Shown here piece by piece: positions 11,855 to 24,158 of a DNA stretch of 64,000 nucleotides (the first letter of the stretch is position 1; the number at the start of each line of letters is the position of its first letter). A program made the position numbers and the translations under genes. The stretch is from Aquanectria penicillioides. Taxonomy: Eukaryota; Ascomycota; Sordariomycetes; Hypocreales; Nectriaceae. The notes beneath the pieces were generated by a model. It was not told where the DNA came from. It was given only the letters and a program-made list of their open reading frames with translations, and searched no databases. Location of the stretch: contig PYIU01000008.1 of NCBI GenBank assembly GCA_003415625.1, forward strand, positions 1,240,001-1,304,000, read 5' to 3'.

Positions 11855-12495
11855 AGAAACAAGCCATGATTTTTAATGCGAATGTTCGATAGAAAGCGAA
11901 GACTGTACAGTTAATAAAAATGCCTTATTTTGTGTGATGAAAAGTTCAGTGCCATCAGTTCTCACTACGGGAATCATGCAAAGTCGTCGGGCGATATTGG
12001 GGGAGATTGCATGCATTTGGTGGGCCACAATTGCACTTTCGTGATACACAAACAAAATAAAATACATCGTTCCTAGCAATTGAGTTTCCAAGACCCCTCC
12101 TCTCCCGGTCCCCCCTCATCCTAGTCGGGATTAACGAGGGGAGGGGAGCCATGAATTGGGTCATGAACCCACTTGAGCAGACCCGCTGCCGTCGTGGGGT
12201 TATGAACCAAACATCTCCACTAGTTAACGTCAAGACATGCCGATAGGATTATTCGGTCGGTGCACTTCAGCACCATTGGCAGCGTATTCATACCAAGCAA
12301 ATAGTCGTGGCTACATAGATCACAGGTATTTATGAGGGCTATGTGGGAATATAAACTTGTGCCCCCTGGGTTCGGGACCATGTCATGATCAATTCATTAA
12401 GCGACAGAAATTTAAACTCGGCATCTTTCCATATATTGAATAGTCAAATAAGCTGTATCCCGTTGCTTGGAGGAGCAGACGACACAGCCCTCGCA
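11855..12495. other. Intergenic region
   Basis: The 3' flank of the dioxygenase and the upstream flank of the broken amidotransferase gene. No supported feature apart from the likely poly(A) site near 11,915. Confidence 0.5.
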
Positions 12496-13423
12496 ATGGC
12501 ACAGCACTTCAAACTAATGATCGACGCCTCGGTCGTCGAAATCTTCGTTCTCGAGACTGACAAGCCTCATTCTACAAACCCAACACGAAAAGAGTTCTTT
12601 TGGTCAAGTCCCGCATCACCATTTCAGCACTGCTGGTGCCAATCATCAGCCACCTCTTGGGGTCGAGACCGAGCAGGAATATGTCGTCACTGCGAAAGGT
12701 GTCCGCATGCCCAAGCCTGAAGAATTCGACGACTATGACGGTTTACTCATCACGGGGAGCATGTGCGATGCACATGGAGATGGAGATAAGCAGTGGATTT
12801 TAGATTTGCGAGAGTTACTTAGGGGTAAGTCACACTCTCATCATTTGGTGCTTCTTACAGTTAGCTCACTCTTGTGGACCTTTGAGTGAGACGGCCAGAT
12901 TTTTGCTTAACTGAGGTATGCTTCGGCCACCGCCTCCTCGCTCGTCTCTTGGGCGGCAAAGCCGGACCCTCGCCAACGAATGACTGGTAACTCGGCCGCA
13001 ACGCCATTCCTCTCACTCCCATCGGCCAGCATCTCTTCCGCACGCGAGAAACAACCGTTTTTCCTACACCAGATGCACCAGGACCAGGTTCTCACACCCC
13101 CTACCGAAACAACATCCGAAGGGCTGCTCCCTGCTGATGCCGAGGCGCACGTCTGGGGTCGTAGCAATCACACTCCCGTGCAGGGCTTGTACGTCCCCAA
13201 TCTCCTGTTCACCACACAGGCGCACCTGGCGTTCCACGAGGACATGGTGCATCGGGAGATTGAGTTGCGGGTGGAGAGCGGGGGGATCCAAGACCTGGAA
13301 CATGCCGATCGGGCAGACGAGACGGCCCACTTGGATCACGATGGAGTGCAGGTTGCGGCGGCTACTCTGAGGCTATTCCGGTTTGATGATGATGGGGTGG
13401 TGGACGATGGGGAGAAAAAGTGA
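12496..13423 (+). pseudogene. Class I glutamine amidotransferase-like (GATase1) pseudogene
   Basis: Fragments of a GATase1 fold lie in order but in different frames. VLETDKPH (about 12,550) must shift frame to continue as SSFGQVPHHHFSTAGANHQPPLGVETEQ, which then runs into MPKPEEFDDYDGLLITGSMCDAHGDG. After a probable intron (donor near 12,824) come TEVCFGHRLLARLLGGKAG, with the nucleophile Cys of the elbow, then NDW followed by TAA at about 13,000, then LGRNAIPLTPIGQHLF. Another shift reaches FLHQMHQDQV and TPVQGLYVPNLLFTTQAH. The family normally has G before VCFGH and QGHPEF near the end; here these are E and QAHLAF, so the Glu of the triad motif is lost. With at least two frameshifts, one stop and altered motifs, it is inactive. 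It resembles the fungal GMP-synthase-like amidotransferases of unknown substrate. Confidence 0.75.
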
Positions 13424-13731
13424 GGGTTGCGTGATGCATCGGCAGACTAATTCTGAAAATGGCGAGACTCAAGGGTCGTCAACAGGTATCTCCTCCACTG
13501 TCTTCTGTATTGAAAGCTAAACTACCAAATACTTGACTATGGCTACCTTGGCAGCATCTCCTTTCAACATGTTATCATGGAGATGCTGGGTCATATAGGG
13601 AATATGAAGTCTTGCTTCGGAGAGTTTGGTGGGCCGGTTTGTCAGGTGGTTGGTTTGTGGAGTGAATGTTTGCAACGGAACTAAATTCTGCTTTGGAAAT
13701 TAGTTGAACCTCCACCATCTATCTACTGTAC
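13424..13731. other. Intergenic region
   Basis: 308 bases between the amidotransferase relic and the 3' end of the membrane protein gene. No feature is seen. Confidence 0.45.
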
Positions 13732-16591
13732 CTAAACTGGGCTCTGTCTTGCAACCGTTTGCGTACCCGTCACAGGCGCAACATGAGGTACCGGGGTAGT
13801 AATTGCGCTTGATCTTGGCGAGACGTTGCTAACTGTCGGTGACACACCAGCAGGTGATGTTGACCGGCCATGAGTCTGCGTTGTCGGTGCGATGTTCGTT
13901 CCCGTGCGAGACATGAGGAAATTCCCCATCGCTTGCGGGGCAGCTCTTCCGACTGGTGCCACCGGTGGAATATTGCTTCCTGCCACAGGCATGCTAGAGA
14001 CCCTCATGACTGGCGCTCCTGGCGCTGAAGGAACACGGGAACTCAGCGTCGCAAGGGGAATGTTTGACCCTGCAGGGGGCATCCCATGAATTGTGGTAGA
14101 TGGCGCAACATTGCTCCACGTGGGCGAACTATGGGTTCCTGGTGATGAGGGAACACTCATCGATGTCAATGGCGGGGTGCTTGTTGTTGTTGCTGGGGGC
14201 AAGCCCTGAGTCCCAAATACAGGAGAAGCATTGGGAGGCGTCGTCGTTGTTGGGATATTGGTGCTTTGTACTGGAGGACTGTAAGGTGGCACCACCTGCG
14301 GAGAATGGCTTGTTACTGAAGGTACGCCAGTAGGTATCACTGGTGAGCCTGAGGTCATCAGCGATACCGTAGAATGTGTCCCTGCGGTAAAAGTCCCTGC
14401 CGCTGCCGATGAAGTTGTAGGTGGAGGGTTGGTTGTCGTCGCCACTGGCGCAACTCCATTCGTCCCCGTCCCCGTCCCCGTCCCCGTCCCCGTCCCAGCA
14501 ATTGTCGCGACTACGGGTTTGACAAATTTCGGGCGAAGCCGAAGACGATTTCGCTCATTTATCTCATCATATTCGATCCTCGCAATGTCCCTTGCGCGCT
14601 CACGTGGCATCTCACTGTCACAGGCCTCCCACTTGAGATCTCCATCTCCCTGCGGAGCCATGCGCAACAGCTGCAGATAGCCATACGCGATCCAGTCTGC
14701 CGCGAAATGCTTCTTCTTGTACCTCCCCCACGTCAGCAACCCTTTGATGATGAAGGAGGGCAAGATTGTCATCAACCCTCCCACCACTGCAAGTACAATG
14801 AAACCTCCACGGTGGAAATTCTTGAACTCGCCGTCGTGGATCTTCTGTGATGCACATATGAAGGTTTTGGCATCGGGACCTCCAATATCCTTCACCAAGG
14901 CGGGCATGTAATCCGTCATTTTCGTCTTGTCTTGTGGGCCGGTAGCAATGCGTATAAACTGCAGCTGAAGAGCCGCCAACCTGGAGTTGAACCAAAACGA
15001 AACCTCTCTCTTCCATTGATCATTGGGAATAGGGTTTTGGAAGTAGTTAAACACCCCGGGATACTTCTGCGCCCTGAGGGCTTCAGATCCAATTACCTCA
15101 ATCAGCCGTCCCGTGGCTCCGACTTGGTTGAGCGCCCAAAGAAGAGAGGCTCGTGTTACATTTTGCCTCTCTGTGAGCCCCCATGATCCGTCAATGTCCA
15201 GACCCAATTTCAACAAGCCAGTGAGATTGCTCCATCGTTTCGTAACCGGGTCAAGAAACGCGTACTGGTCCGCGCAACCAATGGCGGTGATGGGGTTGTC
15301 GGCCACGTACCAGTCTGGATACGTCACTGTGTTTCTCTTCGTGGCGGAGAAGAATGGGTCGCGACAAGGGCCATTAATCCCGGCGACTCGAATTAGGTTG
15401 TTGTTGAGGAATATTACAGAGACGTCGGCGTTTGCAGTGTTCAACTGCCTGATGGGGGTAAACGTTCCAGCCGAATACTCGCTCGAATTACCAGGGTAAT
15501 ACGTGTAGGATCTGACGATGGGTTAGGAGCCTGTTATTATATGATGAAACAAGGACTTACACTAGGTTGTAAGCTGGCGCCGCCAGAAACTGCAAGTTGC
15601 TCACGCCGAAAGTGTAGTCGTGTGAGGCAGTGGCACCGAACTTGGCCTGCGTAATGACCTCCGCATTCAACGTGCCGTCTACCTGGTCCGAAAATGCAGC
15701 TACGTCCAGAGGAGCGCATGTCGTTATCATTTTCAACGCAATTCTTCCCGACTCTGGAGAGTTCAGACCAAATTCCATGTGCGAGTCCAGGAGTGTCGAG
15801 GCCATTTGAAAGCCAACAAACGTATCGTTCCCCAGACATACGTCCTTTGCAAATGGACATTCCGTGTTGTCCCATCCGGTCCATTTAAACTCCCTTTGCA
15901 CGAGAAAGTTGTCGCATAGGTCGGCTGGTGAGTCGTTATTATAGCATGTGCTGGCATACTGAACAGCCTCGCGAGTGCGGTTTGCTATATCCGTCGAGGC
16001 AACCACGGCCTCGCTCTCGTAGGATGCACTCCACCACCCACAGTCCGGACTACTGACCAAAACTTGGCTTCCCTGTCCGTCAAGCAAAAGATACGCCGCT
16101 ATGAATGGCAGGCCAACGAAGAAGAGCAAGAACGAGAGAGTTGCCAACACCACTACTGGGATTGTGCGCCAGATAATCCTCTTGTCCCTCCATCCATAAC
16201 TCAGCCACAACGAGAGGTACGTTGCCGCGACTGTGCGGTCATCGCCGGCGTTCCGTAAAACTGCCTGCTTTTGATGCCAAAGAGCGCCGCGGAACTTGTT
16301 ATTATTGAGATTTGGTGGTGTCGGGGTTCCCGTGTTGTTCAATGGCAAGCATGCTCCCGTCTTGTCCAGGTTCTTGCGGCGATGTAAGTGGAACAAGCCG
16401 AATGAGATGAGCGACCAGAAGCCAGCCTCGATAAAGACAAAGAAGATACCGATAAAAACCATTAACAGATCACCGCCTTTTTTACCGATTGTTATTTTGC
16501 CTCCCGTGTTCCCGTTACCGTCCCAATTTGTCCATCCACCTCTGTAGATGTACTTGGGGTCAATCGAGAAGTCAGGATTCGGGTTTGACAT
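13732..16591 (-). CDS. Large fungal membrane protein with Ser/Thr/Pro-rich tail, 936 aa, function unknown
   Basis: Minus-strand exons 15561-16591 and 13732-15511 are joined by a 48-nt intron (donor GTAAGT, branch-like CTAAC, acceptor CAG). No N-terminal signal peptide is seen. Hydrophobic helices lie at about residues 42-66, 137-162 and 580-605. Between the second and third helix is a domain of about 410 residues with paired cysteines and several N-x-S/T sites, consistent with an extracellular or lumenal domain. After the third helix comes a basic, charged stretch, then about 290 residues dominated by S, T, P, V and G with no predicted structure. A TG-dipeptide run near residue 693 is encoded by a hexanucleotide repeat. 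I do not recognise the family; a plasma-membrane or wall-sensing role would be speculation. Confidence 0.85.
14461..14496. repeat. Hexanucleotide tandem repeat, six CGTCCC units, in a coding exon
   Basis: Six perfect copies of CGTCCC lie inside the membrane-protein exon. On the minus coding strand they give alternating Thr-Gly codons. The repeat unit is a multiple of three, so copy-number change would keep the frame. Confidence 0.9.
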
Positions 16592-18291
16592 ATTACTAAG
16601 TTGTTGTTTTTGTAAGCCTGTAATTTCAAATTATGGCCATTAATTGTACGGCCCCAAAGTGCAAAGAGCAATTATACGAGATGCCCCCGTATTAATACTT
16701 CATTTCCTGGATAATGCGGCTCATGCCTGCCCAGTTTGCGAACCAGCTCGATTAGGCCTTCACCGGGGTGGCCAGAGCCATCACACTTCTCCAAAGTAGG
16801 TGAAGAAAAAGAAACTATTCTGTGACCATGATGGAGGGTTGTACAACCGGTTAGGTTGCAATATCGGTTTCAATAACGCCACTCCGCGAAAAAAAAATGT
16901 CTGGTTCCTCGAGCGCCACCGTGATGCCATATTGGATGAGCTCCGACGGTGGTCAATGTAGTTGGGGGGTACGCTTCGGCTGGTTGGCTGACCTTGCCAC
17001 AACCGCAATTTATCTCAAGACAGCTTGTCTCATATCCACAGACCATGTTCGGTTAGGTTGGTTATGGTGGTTATTCAACCCGGTCTTGAGCCAGCAAAAT
17101 GGAGGGTGGCGGCTCTCCATGACGTCTAACATTTGAGCCACGCAAATCGATCGCGGGAGTTGAGTTGAGATATGGCTACTACAAATATATAAATTTATCA
17201 ACAATTTCCGATGCATCTAAGTTTAACAATAATTTACTCCTTTCTTAGCTGATGCTCCCCTACGAAAGCGCCTGAGTTTTGAAGGTGAGTCCGGAATCTG
17301 CGGAGACTCGCAAATGCAATCGATCTTGCCATTTGGGGTAAAGAGAGACCACCCTAGTCGACGATTAGACTTAATTTTCGGTCCAGGCTGCAAGCTAGCA
17401 AGGGTGCATTCAGCTTCCGGGAGTATAATAAACTCGCTTCTGTGATGGTGTGGTGATCCAAGTCCAAGCTCCAAGGAGTCATGCGTATAAAAAATTGGCT
17501 TTCAGGCCACCCTTCGTCTTCAAATCGGGAATGGATGGTTGCTAGAAGTGGTCTGGTACGATCAGGCTGTGGTCTTAGTCTCGGCATCGTCAAGTCGAGA
17601 TGAGCTTGGTGGTGTTGAGGGTGCAGAAGGGAGGTGATGCGACGCTGACCACCAAGCTAGGTTCGGCACGATAGGGACCAACCCAATGGAGCTGGCAGGT
17701 TCGCTTAGTTTCCGAGGAAACCCACGAGGCAAACATATCTAGCCTCGCGGATATCAGCCTTAGATCAAGCTTAATCGCAAGGCTGCGTATGCCACGTATC
17801 CCACGTTAGACACGCAGTAACGGTCCTAGATACGAGGTTTTGGGTACAAGGCTTACACCGAGACACCCGCTAATTCCAGTGGCGCTCTTTTCCCTGACCC
17901 AAAGCTGGTGTGATCGACAGCCGATGGGCCTGTGTTTGTCCTTGTAAGTTGCTCCTCTGGCTGGCTGACCCCTCATCGCCTAGCGTCGCGACTCCTTATC
18001 ACTACTCGATTTTCAATGGCAGTCTGGCGACGGCTCTTACCTAGGGGTCGCCCAAACAAACTTTAGGAACATGGTGATGACAGTTTTCATCCCAAATCCA
18101 AAGTTGCATCTGTACGGCATGACTGGGATTGCAGATAGCTTGGGTGCATTCGCAATTGTGGATTTTGTAATTATTAGCTCGCTCGACGAGGCACTGTGGG
18201 GGAGTCATTGTCTTGTCTGACAGGTACAAACTCTAGTCAATTCCTCAATGTCCAGGGCGCCCTTCTCAGATCCCAATCTTCTCTTACCACT
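16592..18291. other. Intergenic region, 1.7 kb
   Basis: The promoter side of the membrane protein gene and the upstream flank of the NLR relic. Only short, incoherent open frames are present. No tRNA, repeat or mobile element is recognised. Confidence 0.5.
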
Positions 18292-21200
18292 ATGAGTTTC
18301 TCGCCAGATGGCCTCACTGTCGAGAGACTAGGCCTCACGTTGGTGTACCAAAGTCCCCACACACCCCAAACGTCAGGCCAACTCTCAAGTAAGGACTGTT
18401 CATTCTTAGGCTTGTGGCCCAAGGCTGTTGCCGAGGTGCCAGGGAAAGATATGAGACTAAGGGCTCAAAGTTTTGTCTTCGTACATGGTCTCAGAGGACA
18501 CCCTCTCAAAACTTGGAGTTACGCTGTAGATGCCGCCCCGCCAATGCCCACAGATGGCGTTGATCACGTCTCTGGTCGCCACATCTTCTCAAAGATTAAT
18601 AAGTCCAAGCTGAAAGTGGGTTCAGCCGAAAAGCCGTCCCGCCCAGCCTCGATTGCGTCCGAGAAGCACAATGGCCCCCGGACTTTTTGGCCTACGGACA
18701 TCTTGCCTTCGTCGCTGCCAAATGGCTGCTGCATATGGACACATGGCTATAATTCAGAAGTGGTTGGTGGACTGTTCCAACCCAACAACCAAAACAGCAT
18801 TCCCCAGCATAGAAACGATTTGATGGTCAACATTTCTAGAGAGCTCAACGATGACGTATGTAACTGTCGCCCTTGTGATCCGCCTACTGACCAACACTCT
18901 CAAAGAACACCATTATATTTGTCGCCCACAGCCTTGGAGGGTTATTAGTGAAAGTAGTATGTATTACGAAGCGTCAAAGACTCAATGAACTCGCTCCAGA
19001 CTAACTCATACTCATATAGGTGCTCAGTAACATGCACAAAAGCTTAGACTAAAGGCAAAAGAAAACATTCAAGAGAGTAAAAGCTGTGGTATTCTGTGGT
19101 ACTCCCCACCGAAGAAGCAATGCTGCCGCTTGGGGACAACTCGCATCCAACCTCGTGTCCGCAGCCTTTACTTACTCCAATTCTATGCTCTTATCTGATC
19201 TTCAGGTTAACGGCGATGCTCTAAGACCCATTCAAGAAGGCTTCCTCCAGCTCCTCCCTGATCCGGGTATCCGAATCCACTCTTTTCAGGAAGGGCGACC
19301 ATCTTCTGGCATCAAAGGGTTCAATGAAAAGGCAAACCACCACATCTCACTCCCTGCCTTATTGACTGAGATACGATCGTACTAATGTGCTCTTACATGG
19401 ATTGTCGATGACTTTTCCTCCACCTGCGGTTGTCTATTAGAAGTTATTGAGACTATCGATGCCGGCCACCGCCAAATGGCAAAGCAGCCGGGAGCTGGAG
19501 TCATATGTGATGTTCTACGGGACTTCAATGAACTAATACTAAAGGAATCTCAAGAAAAGGGTAAGTATTAGGATGTAATGCTCTTGTTCTTGTCTTTATT
19601 TGGGCTAGCAATTATATATTCAGCGAAAATGGAGGAAGACAGAGAAAGCAGCCCCTACCAGTACTTGGATCGTTCGTTTTTACACCGTCAACTCTCTCAC
19701 CTTCATTGCCAACATCTCTGAGAGACACCCAAACACTTGTACATGGCTCCTCGACTCGAATCCTGTCTCGACGTAGCTCTCTGATTCTAGGCATAATATT
19801 CTCTAGCTTCGAGGATACTCTTGTCTCGGCAAATCAGTCATGGCCCGGTATCTAGTTGAACCCCTTGGCCAAGAAGTGCCAAACAGTCATGATGCCCATT
19901 CATCTATGACAATTTTCTTTTTTTGTTCCTATACAGACGACAAGGCGAAGACTACGCAGAGTCTAGTTTCCTCCTTGATTCGCCAACTTGCCCTCCTGAA
20001 CCAAGATTTGGCAGATGCTATCTCGGAAAGATTTATAGTCATTGGTCGATCCGTCACTGAGTCGTTGAGAAACTTATGGGATGTTCTGCCGAACGTTATC
20101 AATTCCATTGGAGATAACACCCTTTACTTGGTCATTGAGGCATTAGATGAGCTGCAATCGTCCGAATGGACCGCGTTCCTGAACGAGTCGTTCAAAATAC
20201 TCAACAAAACCACTACAAAGTTCAAAATAGCAATTACTAGTCGAGCCGAGCCCGATCTTGAAAAGGCTTTAAACTCCAAATCTGAACAGCTTGACCTAGG
20301 CAAAAAAGCCGAAAATGTTTCTGACGTCTCAATTTACCTCACTGACACGGTGCTGCCATACGGTCGCGAATATGAGTTTCCAGAGGACATGCCCCAAACT
20401 ATACTTTCAGAGCTGATCGGTAGGGCAGATGGCATGTTTCTATAGGCAAAACTAGCATGGGGCTACTACATCGACGGTGTGGGATCATGGACCATTTCTC
20501 TCACTAAGAAGAAGCTACAAGAACTTCAAGGCCTGCCACCTGGCATGTATGTCCTCTACCATCGCATCCTCACAGCCGTTGGCAAGAGATTGATGCCAGA
20601 CCTCCTTCGTGCTTTCCAGTGGATAGTCTCGGCTGGTCATCCTCCCACCATCACAGAGATCTCCATCGCCATGGGCCTTCGGGACAAACCTCCGCGTGCA
20701 GAGGATATAGAAGCGCGCTTAAATATGCAATCTCTCTTCCAGAAGAGGTGTCCTCAATTGGTAAAAATCGACAAGTACGACTTCATCACCCTCGTTCATC
20801 AGTCCTTCAAAGATTTCCTTCTCCAAGCCAGGGAGATGATGGGAACCCAACATCGGGTTCCAAATGAGTTTTTTATCAACCACGACACAGCTAACTATGA
20901 ATCAGGTCTCGATGGTCTTTGTTACCTTGCGCCAGACGACTACAACAACGAAGAGTCCATCTGGGAAAATAAACTGGCGGTGAAAACAGTTCGCCCAGTC
21001 ATGTTCCTGATGTATCCATTTCTCAACTACTCTCTTTCGCATTGGGCACCACATTTACGTACCCTAGACGAGACCGATGAAGCTTGGCAGTACTTCTCGA
21101 ATACTTTGAATGAGGAGCAGAAGATGCGGTGGGAACCAGATGACTGGCCAATCTTCTATTTGAGCAATAAGGGCTTGATGGGCCTTCCGAAACGGGCCTC

Positions 21201-22579
21201 AGAGGGGGGATTTGACATCAATAGGCCAAATGTCAATGGAGAGCATATAGTTCATGTTGCGCTACGCTCCGTGAGACTAATGGCGTTTGAGACTGTCAAT
21301 TTTCTTCTAGGCATTGGAGGAGGCATTAATGGCCGAGATGCGCCCCGTCAAACTCTGTTGCATCGTTTGACAAGATTTGAAGAATTGGACATGATTCGCA
21401 ACTGGTTGAGCAGGCCTGGAGTCGAGATCAATGCACAGGACTCTATAGGCGAAACTGCCTTGCATGCTGCAGTTTGAACTGAAAACCGAGTAGCCGGTAT
21501 CTTGGGCGCCCTAATGGCGACACCAGATATCGATGTTAATATTCCAGATCACAGCGGCCTTACTCCGTCATGTCTAGCCCTTCATTGGAGTTGACATCGA
21601 GCCACAATGAAGCTATTCGATCTCCCAGCAACTAATGTCAGCAAGGGCACTCCAAGTGGCGAGAGCCCTCTCACAAGTGCAATCATCCAGGGATGGGCCG
21701 ACATCGCTGTCACGATCATTGAGAAGCTTGAGAGCGTCGAATATTATCGCAACAACGTCGGGCGCAATGTCTTGCGCTAGGCCGCTTCCATGAACATCCC
21801 TCTTGTCTTCAAAGCTGCTCTCAACAAGCAATCTACTCTGGTGAGCTCTGTCAACAACAAGGGCTGGACGCCGCTTCACAGCGTAGCTGACGATGGAACC
21901 CTTGAGCTTGCCGAGAACCTGATTGCGCGGGGCTCCTCAACCACTATAATGAACAGGTACAACGAGACTGCTCTACACATGAGGGCTTCGAGCGGACATT
22001 ACACTAGGTCAAACTTCTGATCGAAAACATACCGGCGTTTGCTATTAACCCAAAAGACCATAATGGCTGAACCGTGCTTCATCTAGCCCTTAGTTCCGAT
22101 AGAGACGAAATGGTGTTCTCGGTTCTGGAGCAGCAAGCTGTGAAAGTCATGCTGCGGGACAAGCATGGGAGGCGAGCGATTATTTTCGCGTCGGCTTCTG
22201 CCTCAAACAAGCGTGTCGAAGACATTCCTGCAGCGCTCCCCCGGCGACATTTTCCATGTAGATGACTTTGGATACAACATCCTTCACATGACAGCGTTCT
22301 ACGGAAATCAGCCAAATGTTGAATTCCTTTTCTCATTCAACCATCTGGTCTAATCCACAGAAAACCAATGGGGCAAGAGGGCTCTGGAGCTATCCCTAAC
22401 TGACGGGTTCTCGGACATTTTACGTGGCCTCGGATTTACCAATTCAACTTGTCACTTGGCGCAACTAGTAGCGATCAGGGCGATAGGGGTCAACTATAGG
22501 AGCAGGATTCATATCTCAAGTGACTCTCAAGACTGGGCTATGGGATTCTACAACCAAGACGGAGGCTACTATGGTGGAT
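18292..22579 (+). pseudogene. RIP-decayed NLR/STAND gene: alpha/beta-hydrolase (SesB-like) + NACHT + ankyrin repeats
   Basis: The N-terminal part carries an alpha/beta-hydrolase: FVFVHGLRGHP near 18,475 and, after an intron (18,856-18,905), the nucleophile elbow VAHSLGGLLVK at about 18,921-18,953. Another intron (18,957-19,019) precedes VVFCGTPHRRS. A NACHT-like P-loop of form GxxxxGKS is read just before VMARYLVEPL at 19,840, followed by the Walker B-like YLVIEALDEL, ITSRAEPD, and the winged-helix region GMFL...AKLAWGYY. From about 21,300 to 22,350 ankyrin-type units appear (GETALHAAV, GWTPLHSVADDG, NETALHM, GYNILHMTAF). The frame is broken by stops at 19,804, 20,443, 21,475, 21,778 and 22,068 and by frameshifts near 22,010 and 22,250. 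Several stops replace a Trp codon expected from the family, as RIP would produce. Such proteins act in fungal self/non-self recognition; this copy is dead. No functional start can be fixed. Confidence 0.8.
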
Positions 22580-24073
22580 GAAGTCTAATGTAGAAGGCTA
22601 TAAAAAGTGTGTGTGCTTAGCCAAAGTTGATCTACTTTCCACAATTAACTAGACTTTAGGTACTTAGAGTACATGTGGCGGCTTATGCCAAAAAGGATGT
22701 TTCTTTTGTATCAATATTTATACGGTACGTTCGCCAGTCGACCAGGGCCTTAGGTATATCATCCTTGGTTTCATTTGGCAGCCCCAATATTTAGTCGCGA
22801 CCTTTCCAGTAAAGGCAATTTTAACCATGAAATGAAGACGATTTCAGATATCATCAGGCGCCATACTCAGCTCTAGCATGGATGAATTGGCCGAGTCAGG
22901 TAGTACAGTACGGTGGCAATAGGCCCGGAGAGCCCCGACCAGATAACGGAAATTCCCAATCGCGTATCAATTGCGACCTCACTTATCTGTTATCAGTGAG
23001 CATGACTCCGACATGCTCGTGATATCTCTTATCCACCCCCGCAGATGGCGTTCTGTCTGCACTTCTCCAGCATTTAGCTCCCGACAGCTTTCAACCCCGC
23101 AAACTCCCAAGCCACCACGAGGCTGGGTCTTCCGACAATAGTTTCAGTTTTGGGCGCGGGAAAATATTCCCCTTTCAGCAACAAATCGCTGACGCCCTCT
23201 CAGCGAAGCGCTCGAGGTTCGGCTGCTCGGTGAGTCAAGCTCAGATGTGGATCTGCAGACAGGCAGATCCCCATGCATCGGCGGGGCCCGAAAGGAAAGG
23301 CGCGAGTCCCCTGATGTGATGCCCAGCCACGAAGGGAAAGTAATTCTACGAAGATTGGTTTCACTTGAGCCGAACGGGATGGAGCAGCCGAGAGTTGACA
23401 AACTCAGATGCCGTATCTGCACGTCTTCGGTCCTCGGCTTTCGCGAAACGGCCCGTCACGGAAAAAATGGATGATTCATAGATCATGGGCATTTTGACAG
23501 TGGTCATGCGACTCCGAATGCTGACTGACAGGATGGAGCTCCCACCACGTCCCTGGAAACATCCCAGTTTGGGGTTCATCGACCCTTACCGTCTCCGCCC
23601 GATAGAACACGTTGAATGGAGCTCAGAAAGGAAAAAAACAAGACACAGCGTGCGGCAGCAGCGCACCGCCCCTCTGCACTCCAGGACAGGGGCCAAGGGA
23701 CCACCGAGCAAAACGTCACAGCTGGTACGGGCTTGCAGACCTCACATGTTCGTCCGCAGCACACCAACTACCGAGCTGGACCTGGCCAGCCTGGCAGCTT
23801 GTCGAGCGAGAGATGACGTCCATCTGCTCTGCGACAAGCAGCAGAAACGCAGACGATCAGCAGCAGATCAGCAGCAGATCAGATGAGGCAGAAGGGGGGA
23901 GTCGGTGGGCGAGAGACGGCGTGGCGCATTTTTGACACATGGCAATGCCGCGACTCCTTTGCGACAGGTTGCTCTCACGGTCAAACAGTTTTGGGAAATA
24001 TTCACGGATTAGACCATATGACAGGTCTTTCGCGATGGCCTGTCTAGATGGCACCAAGCAACATGTCATACTA
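22580..24073. other. Intergenic region left of the transposon block
   Basis: About 1.5 kb with no supported gene. A short direct repeat of an AGCAGATC unit occurs at about 23,858-23,882. Composition is normal up to the TA preceding the terminal inverted repeat. Confidence 0.5.
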
Positions 24074-24158
24074 CGGTCGCACATTAGGCACGCGGTAACA
24101 AAGTGCAAAAACCCAAAAATCCAAAATCCCAAAATTCCAAAATTCTACCCTACCTTTA
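24074..24158 (+). repeat. Left terminal inverted repeat, 85 bp
   Basis: Starts CGGTCGCACATTAGGCA after a TA. Its inner half consists of about five imperfect 8-bp units of the form AAAAtCCC. It matches the reverse complement of 29,839-29,923 with about eight mismatches and no gaps. Confidence 0.85.
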
